NCBI GenBank assembly: GCA_016342655.1
Contig: JAEINL010000036.1
Coordinates: 1 to 39,227 of the forward strand
Origin: Sphaerochaeta sp.
Lineage (GTDB): Bacteria; Spirochaetota; Spirochaetia; Sphaerochaetales; Sphaerochaetaceae
Direction: 5' to 3'
Length of the DNA stretch: 39,227 nucleotides
In this document: positions 24,871 through 32,457 of the stretch, piece after piece
How the letters are laid out: every line of letters starts with the position of its first letter
Position numbering within the stretch: the first letter of the stretch is position 1
Program-made: the position numbers and the translations under genes
Notes under the pieces: generated by a model
Database searches by the model: none
What the model was told of the DNA's origin: nothing
Seen by the model: only the letters and a program-made list of their open reading frames with translations

Positions 24871-25770
24871 ATGGAAATCATACAGAGCCTGCAACAGTAT
24901 TTGTTTGAACTTTCAAATAAATACAATGCAACAATTTGTATAAAAGATTTTTCTGGGTTTATGCGACAAGACAAAGCAACTTTCCAAGCACTAAGCCCCT
25001 TTGAGAATCATACTTCTCCCTATTGCACCTATGTGAAAAGCAGCAAGAAATGCTATCGTGATTGCTTGGATATGATCCCAAGGATCTTGAAGAAGTGCAT
25101 AGAAACTCACCAGACTTTTTCAGGATTTTGTCATGCTGGTTGTTACGAATATGTTATTCCCATCATACAAAATTCTCACGTAATAGGGGCTATCACCTTC
25201 GGTGGGTATGCATCAGAATCCACTCCAGACCATAAAAATTTCAAGGTATTGGCAGAAAAGCACCCCGAACTGGATGTATCACTGTTATCCCAACTCTATC
25301 AAAGGGAACCGAAGATTCCTGACAAGTCTGAAATGGAAACCATCGTACTCTCCCTTGAGTTCATTGCCTCGTATTTGGCTTCCCTTGGAAACAAGTTCTG
25401 TACCACTGAGAATACGGCAAAGTTGCTTGCCCAACCAAAACAAAAACAGGAAAATATGCTGGTACAGCACGCCATGACGTACATCAAGATGCATCTGACC
25501 GAGAAGATTTCAATCGAAGATATAGCTAGGTACTGCAACTACAGCACGTCCTATGTCTCCAGAAACTTCAACAGTGTTGTAGGTATGAACATCAGCACCT
25601 ACATCAATAAATTGAAGGTTGAGGTTTCCAAGACCTATCTCATAACATCCGATAAGTCCATCGCAGAGATTGCAGAGATAGTAGGCTTTGAAGATTTGTC
25701 CTACTATAGCAGAGTATTTTCGTCATTGCTCGGTATTCCCCCTGCCGAATTCCGTAGAAGATTCTCCTAA
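24871..25770 (+). CDS. PocR-domain AraC-family regulator 1
   Basis: 299 aa. Residues about 5-175 form a PocR-type sensory domain with a cysteine pattern (SPYCTYVKSSKKCYRDCLDM and FSGFCHAGCYEYVIPI), and about 190-297 form the AraC double helix-turn-helix (SIEDIARYCNYSTSYVSRNF, SIAEIAEIVGFEDLSYYSRV). PocR domains sense small diols or hydrocarbon-like ligands in known cases; the four clustered cysteines could also hold a metal or Fe-S centre (inference). It is divergent from the FAD/ABC operon and 10 bp upstream of a paralogue, so both probably control that operon. Confidence 0.88.
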   Translation: MEIIQSLQQYLFELSNKYNATICIKDFSGFMRQDKATFQALSPFENHTSPYCTYVKSSKKCYRDCLDMIPRILKKCIETHQTFSGFCHAGCYEYVIPIIQNSHVIGAITFGGYASESTPDHKNFKVLAEKHPELDVSLLSQLYQREPKIPDKSEMETIVLSLEFIASYLASLGNKFCTTENTAKLLAQPKQKQENMLVQHAMTYIKMHLTEKISIEDIARYCNYSTSYVSRNFNSVVGMNISTYINKLKVEVSKTYLITSDKSIAEIAEIVGFEDLSYYSRVFSSLLGIPPAEFRRRFS

Positions 25771-25780
25771 AGGAACATGC

Positions 25781-26674
25781 ATGCCAAGCTATACAATCAT
25801 TACGTCCTATCTTGAACACTTGAAGACCATCCACTCACTTGATGTCACCATCAAGGACTATTCAGGCTTCATCTATACCTCAGAAAATCTGGAACGGGTC
25901 ATCAGGCCCTATCTTGCCCATTCCAGTCCGTATTGTATGTTCATCAAGGAAACGGAGAAGGGATATCAACGCTGTCTGGCCCAAAACAGGCCACTGTACG
26001 AGAAGTGCAAGCAGAGAAAACCATTCTTCGGATATTGTCCTGCGGGAATCTGTGAACTTGTCATTCCGATAGCATCAAAGGGTAAGGTCTATGGTTCGAT
26101 CAATGTATCAAATTTTTCTCTTCAGGAAGGAAGAGGCGACTTCCTTCGAGACCGGCTCATGAAAGGAGAATCTGATGCAAGAAAGGTGACAGCCCGGTTT
26201 CTCTACCAACAGTTTGTTCGCCACGTTTCAGTGGACATTAAGGAGATCCAGTTTTCACTTGAGTTGTTGGGTGAATTCATTGTTGAGATTGTAAGAAATG
26301 CAAAAGGCAATGAAACAGAAAAGAAAGTCGAAGTTCCTGACGAAAAGAAAATCAGAACATACATTGCAGAGAATATGAGCCAAAAGATCTTGGCTCCGCA
26401 CGTGGTGAAGGCGTGTTGCATAACCCGTTCAGCCCTTAATTCCTGTATCGAGAATTCCAACGCAAAGAATTTCCGTGAGTTTGTTAACATCATCAGAATT
26501 GAACAAAGCGAAAAGCTTCTCCTTGAAACAGATACAAACCCACGAGAGATAGCAACCTCCTTGGGGTTCAAGGACTACAATCATTTCTGCAGGTTATTCC
26601 AGGAACAGGTTAAGATATTTCCCTCCGATTATCAGAAATACTATAAAAACGAGAAACATCAGAGGGAAGAGTAG
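25781..26674 (+). CDS. PocR-domain AraC-family regulator 2 (paralogue)
   Basis: 297 aa, related throughout to the preceding gene: TIHSLDVTIKDYSGFIYTSE, HSSPYCMFIKETEKGYQRCL, FFGYCPAGICELVIPIASKG. The cysteines of the sensory domain are kept. The C-terminal HTH region is divergent: the first HTH (ILAPHVVKACCITRSALNSC) is weak, the second (PREIATSLGFKDYNHFCRLF) is clear. ATG 25781 has AAAGGA 6-7 bp upstream; the longer frame to 25688 overlaps the first regulator and is rejected. A cotranscribed tandem pair could act as heterodimer or as activator plus modulator. Confidence 0.85.
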   Translation: MPSYTIITSYLEHLKTIHSLDVTIKDYSGFIYTSENLERVIRPYLAHSSPYCMFIKETEKGYQRCLAQNRPLYEKCKQRKPFFGYCPAGICELVIPIASKGKVYGSINVSNFSLQEGRGDFLRDRLMKGESDARKVTARFLYQQFVRHVSVDIKEIQFSLELLGEFIVEIVRNAKGNETEKKVEVPDEKKIRTYIAENMSQKILAPHVVKACCITRSALNSCIENSNAKNFREFVNIIRIEQSEKLLLETDTNPREIATSLGFKDYNHFCRLFQEQVKIFPSDYQKYYKNEKHQREE

Positions 26675-26704
26675 GATTCATGAAAGACAACACTTGCCAG
26701 AGGC

Positions 26705-26823
26705 CCTGTCAGAATTGGTAGAGGGAATCACTTTTTGCCTTCATGTCGTTCAAAGCCGATGTGCTTCGGGGCAGTTCAATGGTGAAGGTGCTCCCTTTAC
26801 CCATTGTACTTGCTACAGAAACT
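26705..26823. repeat. 119-bp direct repeat, intact phoR side
   Basis: 118 of 119 bases equal 15433-15551 in the same orientation. It spans the phoR stop codon and last 37-38 codons. The two copies bound a segment of 11.15 kb that contains no other phosphate genes. Confidence 0.85.
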
Positions 26824-28550
26824 ACACCCCCATGGACAGCGACAATATGCTTGACTATTGAGAGTCCAAGACCTGTGCCCCCCTGGCTCCTGCTCCGACC
26901 TGCATCCACACGGTAAAACCGCTCAAAGATTCTTTGAGCGTCTTCTTTTGGAATGCCGATGCCTGAGTCCTGCACAGTGAACAGAGCAGATTTCTCATCC
27001 AGTTTCAGCGAAAGAACCACCTCAGACCCCGCCTCCGAATAGGTGAGGGCGTTGATCACCAGGTTCGTAAGAGCCTGCACTATGAGCATACCATTGACGA
27101 AAAGTTCCAGATTTTCCGGATTGGTGAGGTTGATGGTCAGGATACTGCCCTTCTCTTCAAACCGATACTTGCACTGTTCCTGGGTTTCCTCAAGGATTTG
27201 GCTTGCCATCGTCCAGGTCTTGACCGGTGAAGCGTTTTGTTGCTCCAGGCTGGAGAGCAGAAGCAGGTCCTCGACTATGTGTTGCATATGGATTGCCTGA
27301 CGGTTGATGATGTGCAGGAAGTGCTGCCTCTCTTCCTGCTGTGTTGAATCAAGAAGGGCTTCGGAGAACCCTGCGATCGAAGTGATGGGGGTCTTGAGCT
27401 CATGGGATACATTGGCAACGAATTCCTTTCGGATATTCTCCAGGCGTCTGAGCTCAGTCATATCGTTGATGGAAAGCACGACCCCTTCCATCTTGCCTGA
27501 AGAGACTACCGCGCAAGCCAGCAGCTTCAATGTCTTGGTCTTACGCTTACCCACCACTAAAGCAGTCTCTCCGAACAGATGGCCATATTGGGCGATGGTC
27601 ATGGAGTGTGACTTGCCGTCCTCCATGCAAGCGTTGCACATCATCAGAACCTCCCTGGAGGAAATGACATGGTCAAGCCTCTTGCCAACAAAGTCAGGGT
27701 GTTCTGGTTCGCCAAGAAGGCCAAAAGCCTCATGGTTGGCAACCTGGATAACCAAGGAGGTATCAAGCAAAAGGAGCCCTTCACTCAGGTTTTCCAGGAT
27801 GGTTTCCAATTGAGTTTTATCAGACTCCACCTCTTCCAACTTGGTTTTCAGGAGGAGGGCCATCTCCTGCATGGTTTTGGAAAGATCTGAGAGTTCTTGT
27901 GGGCTTTCTACTATTGTATGTGCGGAAAGGTCCCCCTGTGCATAGCGTCTGGACAGAGCTTTGATCAATTCCAGCGGACGGGTGAGCATCGTAATGCTGA
28001 AGGCGGTGATGACTAGGGAAAGCAGGATAAGAACACCCAAACCACCAAAAAACAAGTTTAGGTAGCTTCTCTGATACCCGATCAATTGGTCGAGAGTCCT
28101 GGAAAGCCTCAGAATAGATACCGTCGGATGATCGTTGATGCGAAGAGCATAGTAGAGGACAGGAAGACCTTGGGTAGCGCTTTTACGCTCGCTTGTAGCA
28201 ACCCCAGTATCCAGGGCAGCTTGGATCTCCTCTCTCCACAGATGGTTGTCCAAGGTCTGGAGGGGATATTCAGAGTCGAAGAGAACCACACCTTCCCTAT
28301 CTATTAGGGTGATTCGGGTGGATGTCGATTGCGCATATGCCTCGAAATGCCCTCCAAGCCAAGGATTAGGAGAGGAAGATTTGATCAGGGTGCTGAGGTA
28401 CGCTGCATTATCGGTTAGTTCTGCATAGGTGGTTGTACGAAGGGTGGAAGAAAATGCTGTATTCGCAATCCAAACACTTCCAGCTAAAGAGAGAGTAAGG
28501 ATGAGCGTGGTAAGCAGAAGCAGCCTGCTTCGGATGCTTTTAAACTTCAT
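26709..28550 (-). CDS. phoR: Phosphate-regulon sensor histidine kinase PhoR
   Basis: 613-aa membrane kinase. TM1 about 8-30, extracytoplasmic domain 31-165, TM2 about 166-188, HAMP 189-240, PAS 245-365, HisKA with phospho-accepting H383 in FVANVSHELKTPITSIAGFS, and a HATPase domain with N-box NLVINALTYSE, DSGIGIP and GGTGLGLSIVKHIVA. The large periplasmic domain is the Gram-positive/PhoR-type, larger than in E. coli. Its start overlaps phoB by 4 nt (ATGA). PhoU/PstSCAB signals presumably reach this kinase. The last 38 codons are duplicated after phoU. Confidence 0.93.
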   Translation of the reverse strand: MKFKSIRSRLLLLTTLILTLSLAGSVWIANTAFSSTLRTTTYAELTDNAAYLSTLIKSSSPNPWLGGHFEAYAQSTSTRITLIDREGVVLFDSEYPLQTLDNHLWREEIQAALDTGVATSERKSATQGLPVLYYALRINDHPTVSILRLSRTLDQLIGYQRSYLNLFFGGLGVLILLSLVITAFSITMLTRPLELIKALSRRYAQGDLSAHTIVESPQELSDLSKTMQEMALLLKTKLEEVESDKTQLETILENLSEGLLLLDTSLVIQVANHEAFGLLGEPEHPDFVGKRLDHVISSREVLMMCNACMEDGKSHSMTIAQYGHLFGETALVVGKRKTKTLKLLACAVVSSGKMEGVVLSINDMTELRRLENIRKEFVANVSHELKTPITSIAGFSEALLDSTQQEERQHFLHIINRQAIHMQHIVEDLLLLSSLEQQNASPVKTWTMASQILEETQEQCKYRFEEKGSILTINLTNPENLELFVNGMLIVQALTNLVINALTYSEAGSEVVLSLKLDEKSALFTVQDSGIGIPKEDAQRIFERFYRVDAGRSRSQGGTGLGLSIVKHIVAVHGGVVSVASTMGKGSTFTIELPRSTSALNDMKAKSDSLYQF

Positions 28551-29242
28551 AGCTTATCCTGATAGGAGTATCCAATACCCCATACTGTCTTAACCAAGGA
28601 ACCACCCTCCCCCAATTTCTTACGCAGACTTGCAATCTGGACATCAATGGATCGTTCGGTTACCGGATAGTCTTCCCCACGCATCCCACTGATAAGCTGG
28701 TTTCTGGTATATACCCTCCCAGGGTGTGATGCCAGCAAAACAAGGAGGTTGAACTCTGTGGCGGTAAGATTCATCAGGTCCTGTTGGTATTTCGCTTCGC
28801 GTCGGTCCAAGTCGACAGACAGATCCCCCAAGCTGATGACAGTCTCAGGATGTGGAACATCAAGGGAAGTCCTTCTGAGCAAAGCCTTCACATTGGCAAC
28901 CAGTACCTTTGGGCTGAAGGGCTTGGAAAGATAGTTGTCAGCTCCCAGTTCCAAGGCAGTGATGATGTCTGTCTCATCAGTTCGGGCAGAGACGATGATG
29001 ATAGGAAGCGTATTGAGATTCCAGACGAAGCGTACGGTTTTCAGGACTTCTATCCCATTGACACCAGGAAGCATCAGGTCAAGCAAGACCAGATCAGGAC
29101 TCTGGGTTTGAACTGCATCAAGGGCATCCTTACCGTTGCTTACAAGCAGGGTATCATATCCTTCCTTGACCAGATGGTATTGGATAAGTTCCTGAATATC
29201 AGGATCATCCTCAACAATCAAAATGACAGACTTTTCTTTCAT
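28547..29242 (-). CDS. phoB: Phosphate-regulon response regulator PhoB (OmpR type)
   Basis: 231 aa. Receiver domain 1-120 with E11/D12/D13, phospho-acceptor D55 (LVLLDLMLPG), S85 and K107 (LSKPFSP). Winged helix about 135-230 (TATEFNLLVLLASHPGRVYT, SIDVQIASLRKKL). The assignment to PhoB rests on pairing with a PhoR-like kinase and a pst operon in the same window. Promoter TTGTTT-17-TAGAAT ends 6 nt before ATG 29242 and there is no Shine-Dalgarno, so translation is likely leaderless. Confidence 0.9.
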   Translation of the reverse strand: MKEKSVILIVEDDPDIQELIQYHLVKEGYDTLLVSNGKDALDAVQTQSPDLVLLDLMLPGVNGIEVLKTVRFVWNLNTLPIIIVSARTDETDIITALELGADNYLSKPFSPKVLVANVKALLRRTSLDVPHPETVISLGDLSVDLDRREAKYQQDLMNLTATEFNLLVLLASHPGRVYTRNQLISGMRGEDYPVTERSIDVQIASLRKKLGEGGSLVKTVWGIGYSYQDKL

Positions 29243-29248
29243 AAGAGC

Positions 29249-29277
29249 ATTCTACAAAGTAAGAAGCCAGAAAACAA
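29249..29277 (-). promoter_or_regulatory. phoBR promoter
   Basis: -35 TTGTTT (29272-29277), 17-bp spacer, -10 TAGAAT (29249-29254) on the minus strand. The -10 ends 6 nt before the phoB ATG. Confidence 0.7.
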
Positions 29278-29333
29278 GGAAGCCGAACCGAATTCACAGT
29301 TTTCTCATACTTTTCCAAGTAGCCCTTACAAGG

Positions 29334-29365
29334 GTAAGAACCTGAGGAAGACCTCAGGTTCTTAC
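29334..29365. terminator. Strong hairpin between the aldolase-like gene and phoB
   Basis: GTAAGAACCTGAGG-AAGA-CCTCAGGTTCTTAC, a 14-bp perfect stem with 4-nt loop, adjacent to a small CCCTT-AC-AAGGG hairpin. No long T run follows on the minus strand, so it may terminate by structure or act as a boundary for the 29398 gene. Confidence 0.6.
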
Positions 29366-29397
29366 TACAATACATTCCTATTTTCCCTTTTCCTTTT

Positions 29398-30015
29398 CTA
29401 CTCGATCACCCAATTCCTGGCCCTTTTCAGGCTTTCGGTGATCTCTTTCCAGTTGTTGGCAGCAATAGCTCCCTTATCGAACATCCAGCTACCGGTCATG
29501 GCCAAAACATGGGGATTACCCAGGAAGGTATCCATATCAAGCTCAGTGATGTGTCCTGCAACAATGAACTTGAGTTTGAACTCTTCTCCCAGCTTGTCGA
29601 TAACAGGGAAGCCTCCCAGTTTGTCTACTGGGTAGAAGCCAAGAACCTCAAGGTTCAACTTCCTGCATCTCTGTCCATCAGTGGTGACAGGGAAGATGGA
29701 GACCTTATGGCTCAGGCAATACTTGATCATCTTCACATCGAAAACTGGGGAGAAGATAAAAGAGGCACCCTCCTCTATTGCCCTTTGTGCTTCCTCAAGC
29801 GTTTGCACATTACCTCCCCCTACCAGTATGTCTGGGTAGTCTTTAGCGAGGGCCCGTACTAGGAGATTCCCCTCCTGCATCTGTTGGGACACATTGAGTA
29901 CCTTCAGACCACTCTCTCTGAGAGCGGCAGCTAAAGAAGGGGCTTGTATTGGCCTAAAGGCCTTTGCCATCGGGATACAGCGGAGACGGGAAAGAATCGT
30001 TGTTGTGTGATCCAA
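29398..30015 (-). CDS. KDPG-aldolase-fold protein without catalytic residues
   Basis: 205 aa, beta/alpha barrel of the Eda (KDPG/KHG aldolase) family: LVGGGNVQTLEEAQRAIEEG then ASFIFSPVFDVKM, and GSWMFDKGAIAANNWKEI near the end. In Eda the Schiff-base Lys lies in KFFPAE and a catalytic Glu in LEVTLRT. Here the equivalents are GFYPVD (Gly at 126) and LKVLNVS (Lys at 38), so ordinary aldolase chemistry is not expected. It may bind a sugar acid or perform another reaction. Start is TTG 30015, 9 bp after AGGAGG; an out-of-frame ATG lies between. Divergent from the ROK regulator gene. Confidence 0.8.
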   Translation of the reverse strand: MDHTTTILSRLRCIPMAKAFRPIQAPSLAAALRESGLKVLNVSQQMQEGNLLVRALAKDYPDILVGGGNVQTLEEAQRAIEEGASFIFSPVFDVKMIKYCLSHKVSIFPVTTDGQRCRKLNLEVLGFYPVDKLGGFPVIDKLGEEFKLKFIVAGHITELDMDTFLGNPHVLAMTGSWMFDKGAIAANNWKEITESLKRARNWVIE

Positions 30016-30175
30016 TTTGCATTACCTCCTACAGTTGCTGGCTATAGTGTACCTGCTGTCCAAGGCCAGGTAAAGGATGACTCCCCTCTAGAACTGCAAT
30101 CTCCTTACTACTGCACAGCTGCTATCTCTGTGTCGTGGGTTTTGCCCCTATTAGTCCAGATTTCTCTCTTTGCTG

Positions 30176-30203
30176 TTCAATTTGACGATTGTATGCATAT
30201 AAT
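30176..30203 (+). promoter_or_regulatory. Promoter of the ROK gene
   Basis: -10 TATAAT (30198-30203) with a weak -35 TTCAAT (30176-30181, spacer 16). It ends 6 nt before ATG 30210. Confidence 0.6.
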
Positions 30204-30209
30204 GTGGTC

Positions 30210-31400
30210 ATGCCAAATAGGAACCGACCAACCAGAAAGACTGTACTTGACTATCAGAGCCTGTTACAGGCATGTACCAGAGAAAAAGACAGGGTCAAGA
30301 TCCTTATCTTGCAGTACATCGCCGAACACGAGACTGCTTCCCGGAAAATGGTGATAGAGTCTTTGGGAATGCGCCCCTCCACTGTTTCAAAATCCATCGG
30401 GGAGATGATTGAAGATGGATTGGTGAACGAACTGAGCGTCAGGGCAAACTCGGGAAGAGGAAGGCCAGAGTGGTACCTATCCATCAAGGCCAATAAATTC
30501 TGGGTCATATCCTTCTCCATCATGTCCATGTCACTGATCACCACCATTGCAAACTTTTGCGGCGAGGTCGTTGAGGAACAGATTCTGACACTGGACAAAA
30601 GCCTGACTGAGTCAGAGATGGTCCTTATTTTGAACAATCTCATACAGGAGTGCTCAGCTAAGGTTCCCGAAGGAACACACCTGCTAGGCTACGGCATTGC
30701 TGTCCCCGGTCTCATTGACAAGGAAGCTAACCTCTGGCGGATGGTAACGCGATTCCCCTCCATGAGAAACCTTAGGTTCGAGAGCATCACAGGCTTTTCC
30801 GAAGGGAATGTGCTGTTTGAACGGAATGTTGACGCTATCCTCAACTACTGCCTCAGGTCAGACCCGGATTCCCATACAAAGAACTCCCTACTATTGCACT
30901 GGGGTTATGGAATAGCCATTTCCTTTGCATCATGCGGCACTCCCATACATTCAGGTGGAGGCCTGTTTGGAGAAATCGGCCACTGGACAGTCCCCATCGG
31001 AGACAGCGAAACACAGACAATAGAGAGCCTCGCAGCAGTCCCAAAATTCATGGAGGCCTATGAGTGGAGTGGTACCATAGACGAAGCCTCCATCCAACAA
31101 AGCATACAGGATGGGTTCATATCACAGGAAAAACTCTCCGAGATCCATTCCATCATTGCTCAGGTCATTCGAAACCTTCACCTGACCTTCTTTCCTGACG
31201 TAATCTATATCCTAAGCCCTTTTGTGGATGCAACGGCTGCAGAGCATTTCACCCAATTCCTGAAAGAGGCCCTCGAGCCTTTTGCCGTCAAAACGCCCTC
31301 TGTGGTCAACTTACAATATTCTGCCCATAGTGAATCTATGGGAATGGTAAGTACACTGTTCTCCCAATCCATTGGGCCTTATCTGACTGCACGGTGGTAA
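30210..31400 (+). CDS. ROK-family transcriptional regulator (NagC/XylR type)
   Basis: 396 aa. Residues about 25-90 form a winged helix-turn-helix (ILQYIAEHETASRKMVIESL, RPSTVSKSIGEMIEDGLVNE). Residues 95-390 form a ROK sugar-binding fold (YGIAVPGLIDKEANLW, LLHWGYGIAISFASCGTPIH, GGGLFGEIGHWTV). The zinc motif CxCGxxGC that normally follows GEIGH is absent, and the usual ND of the sugar site is changed (ERNVDAI), so ligand binding may be altered. ATG 30210 lacks a Shine-Dalgarno and sits 6 nt past TATAAT. Divergent from the KDPG-fold gene, its probable target. Confidence 0.88.
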   Translation: MPNRNRPTRKTVLDYQSLLQACTREKDRVKILILQYIAEHETASRKMVIESLGMRPSTVSKSIGEMIEDGLVNELSVRANSGRGRPEWYLSIKANKFWVISFSIMSMSLITTIANFCGEVVEEQILTLDKSLTESEMVLILNNLIQECSAKVPEGTHLLGYGIAVPGLIDKEANLWRMVTRFPSMRNLRFESITGFSEGNVLFERNVDAILNYCLRSDPDSHTKNSLLLHWGYGIAISFASCGTPIHSGGGLFGEIGHWTVPIGDSETQTIESLAAVPKFMEAYEWSGTIDEASIQQSIQDGFISQEKLSEIHSIIAQVIRNLHLTFFPDVIYILSPFVDATAAEHFTQFLKEALEPFAVKTPSVVNLQYSAHSESMGMVSTLFSQSIGPYLTARW

Positions 31401-31690
31401 TTTTGAAATCCACTGAATATTTATAACTATTACCTTTATATGCTGATATTAATACTATTTTTTCTATGAAAATAAGCCTTGTCAACCAAAGGCTACAAGG
31501 TGTTTTGAGTTGTTTCCTCTTATAAAAAGGCTCTTCTCCACCCCTGTAGAAGACTTACTCCATCCATAAAAATCCTCCTACTGGATTTCTCCAATAGGAA
31601 GATGTAGTTCACAATACGGTACTTAGTAGATATTCAAAAGATTATTATCTCAACCTACCCGTTATACAACAATTTTTGTCATTAACTGGA
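31401..31690. other. AT-rich gap between convergent genes
   Basis: 290 bp between the ROK gene and the SIS gene, which converge. It includes an imperfect hairpin TCCTA-C-TGGA / TCCA-A-TAGGA near 31582-31606. No clear terminator, gene or RNA recognised. Confidence 0.4.
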
Positions 31691-32446
31691 TTAGAACATT
31701 GGATACAAATGATGAACACGTGAGAGATACTTCGCTAAATTCTTTTTATTGGCTTCATCGCCACCTGCTACATTCGCACTGGTCCAAATTGGTGGGGAGA
31801 ATCCTTTCTCCACCAATATTTCGGCTACTCTTATAAAAATAAGATTTGCTGCAAAGCAGACTGCATAGGTACTTGTTGCACCTAATGTTTGTTCTAATCC
31901 GGGTATCTTTACCACTGAATCACCAGCGGGAACGTGGACATCCACCACAACTTCAGATAAATCATGCAAATTCTTATTACTTGGGTGTCTTGCTGCCATA
32001 TTCTTAGGGACATTTGAGGCAAATTCAGGAGATGTGATTGAAATAACATGTGCCCCTAATTTTTTTGCTTCCATAGCCGATTCTATGGTAAGGGGATTAA
32101 TCCCATTTACATTAATAATTAACAGTACATCATCGGCACCAACGCCATAATAACGAAGAACTGAACCAGCGATTCCTGGTGTCCGCTCAATATTTGGATG
32201 ACTGTCTACCAAAGAAAGCCCGGCAGGAAATAAAGGGTTTACATTAGCAAAACCCCCAGCACGCCAAAAGACTTCCATCGCACCCATTATGGAGTGTCCA
32301 CCACTACCAAACACATGAATCAAATGATCTTTTTCAACACGATCGGCAATCAGCCTAGCTGCTCGATCGATTGAATCTTTTTCTTCATTCTCAATTTTAC
32401 CAAGAATCTCTGTGACTCTTTCCAAATACATCTTTGCCGACTTCAT
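31691..32446 (-). CDS. SIS-domain sugar-phosphate protein 1
   Basis: 251 aa, one SIS (sugar isomerase) domain with the phosphosugar-binding start HVFGSGGHSIMGAMEVFWRA (about 44-63) and a nucleotide-fold core VLLIINVNGINPLTIESAME. It resembles UPF0309-type proteins. Possible roles: isomerising or deaminating an amino-sugar phosphate after uptake. RBS AAGGAG upstream of 32446; the gap to the NagA-like gene is 11 bp. Related throughout to the second SIS protein at 34393. Last gene of the amino-sugar operon. Confidence 0.87.
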   Translation of the reverse strand: MKSAKMYLERVTEILGKIENEEKDSIDRAARLIADRVEKDHLIHVFGSGGHSIMGAMEVFWRAGGFANVNPLFPAGLSLVDSHPNIERTPGIAGSVLRYYGVGADDVLLIINVNGINPLTIESAMEAKKLGAHVISITSPEFASNVPKNMAARHPSNKNLHDLSEVVVDVHVPAGDSVVKIPGLEQTLGATSTYAVCFAANLIFIRVAEILVEKGFSPPIWTSANVAGGDEANKKNLAKYLSRVHHLYPMF

Positions 32447-32457
32447 AGAATTCTCCT

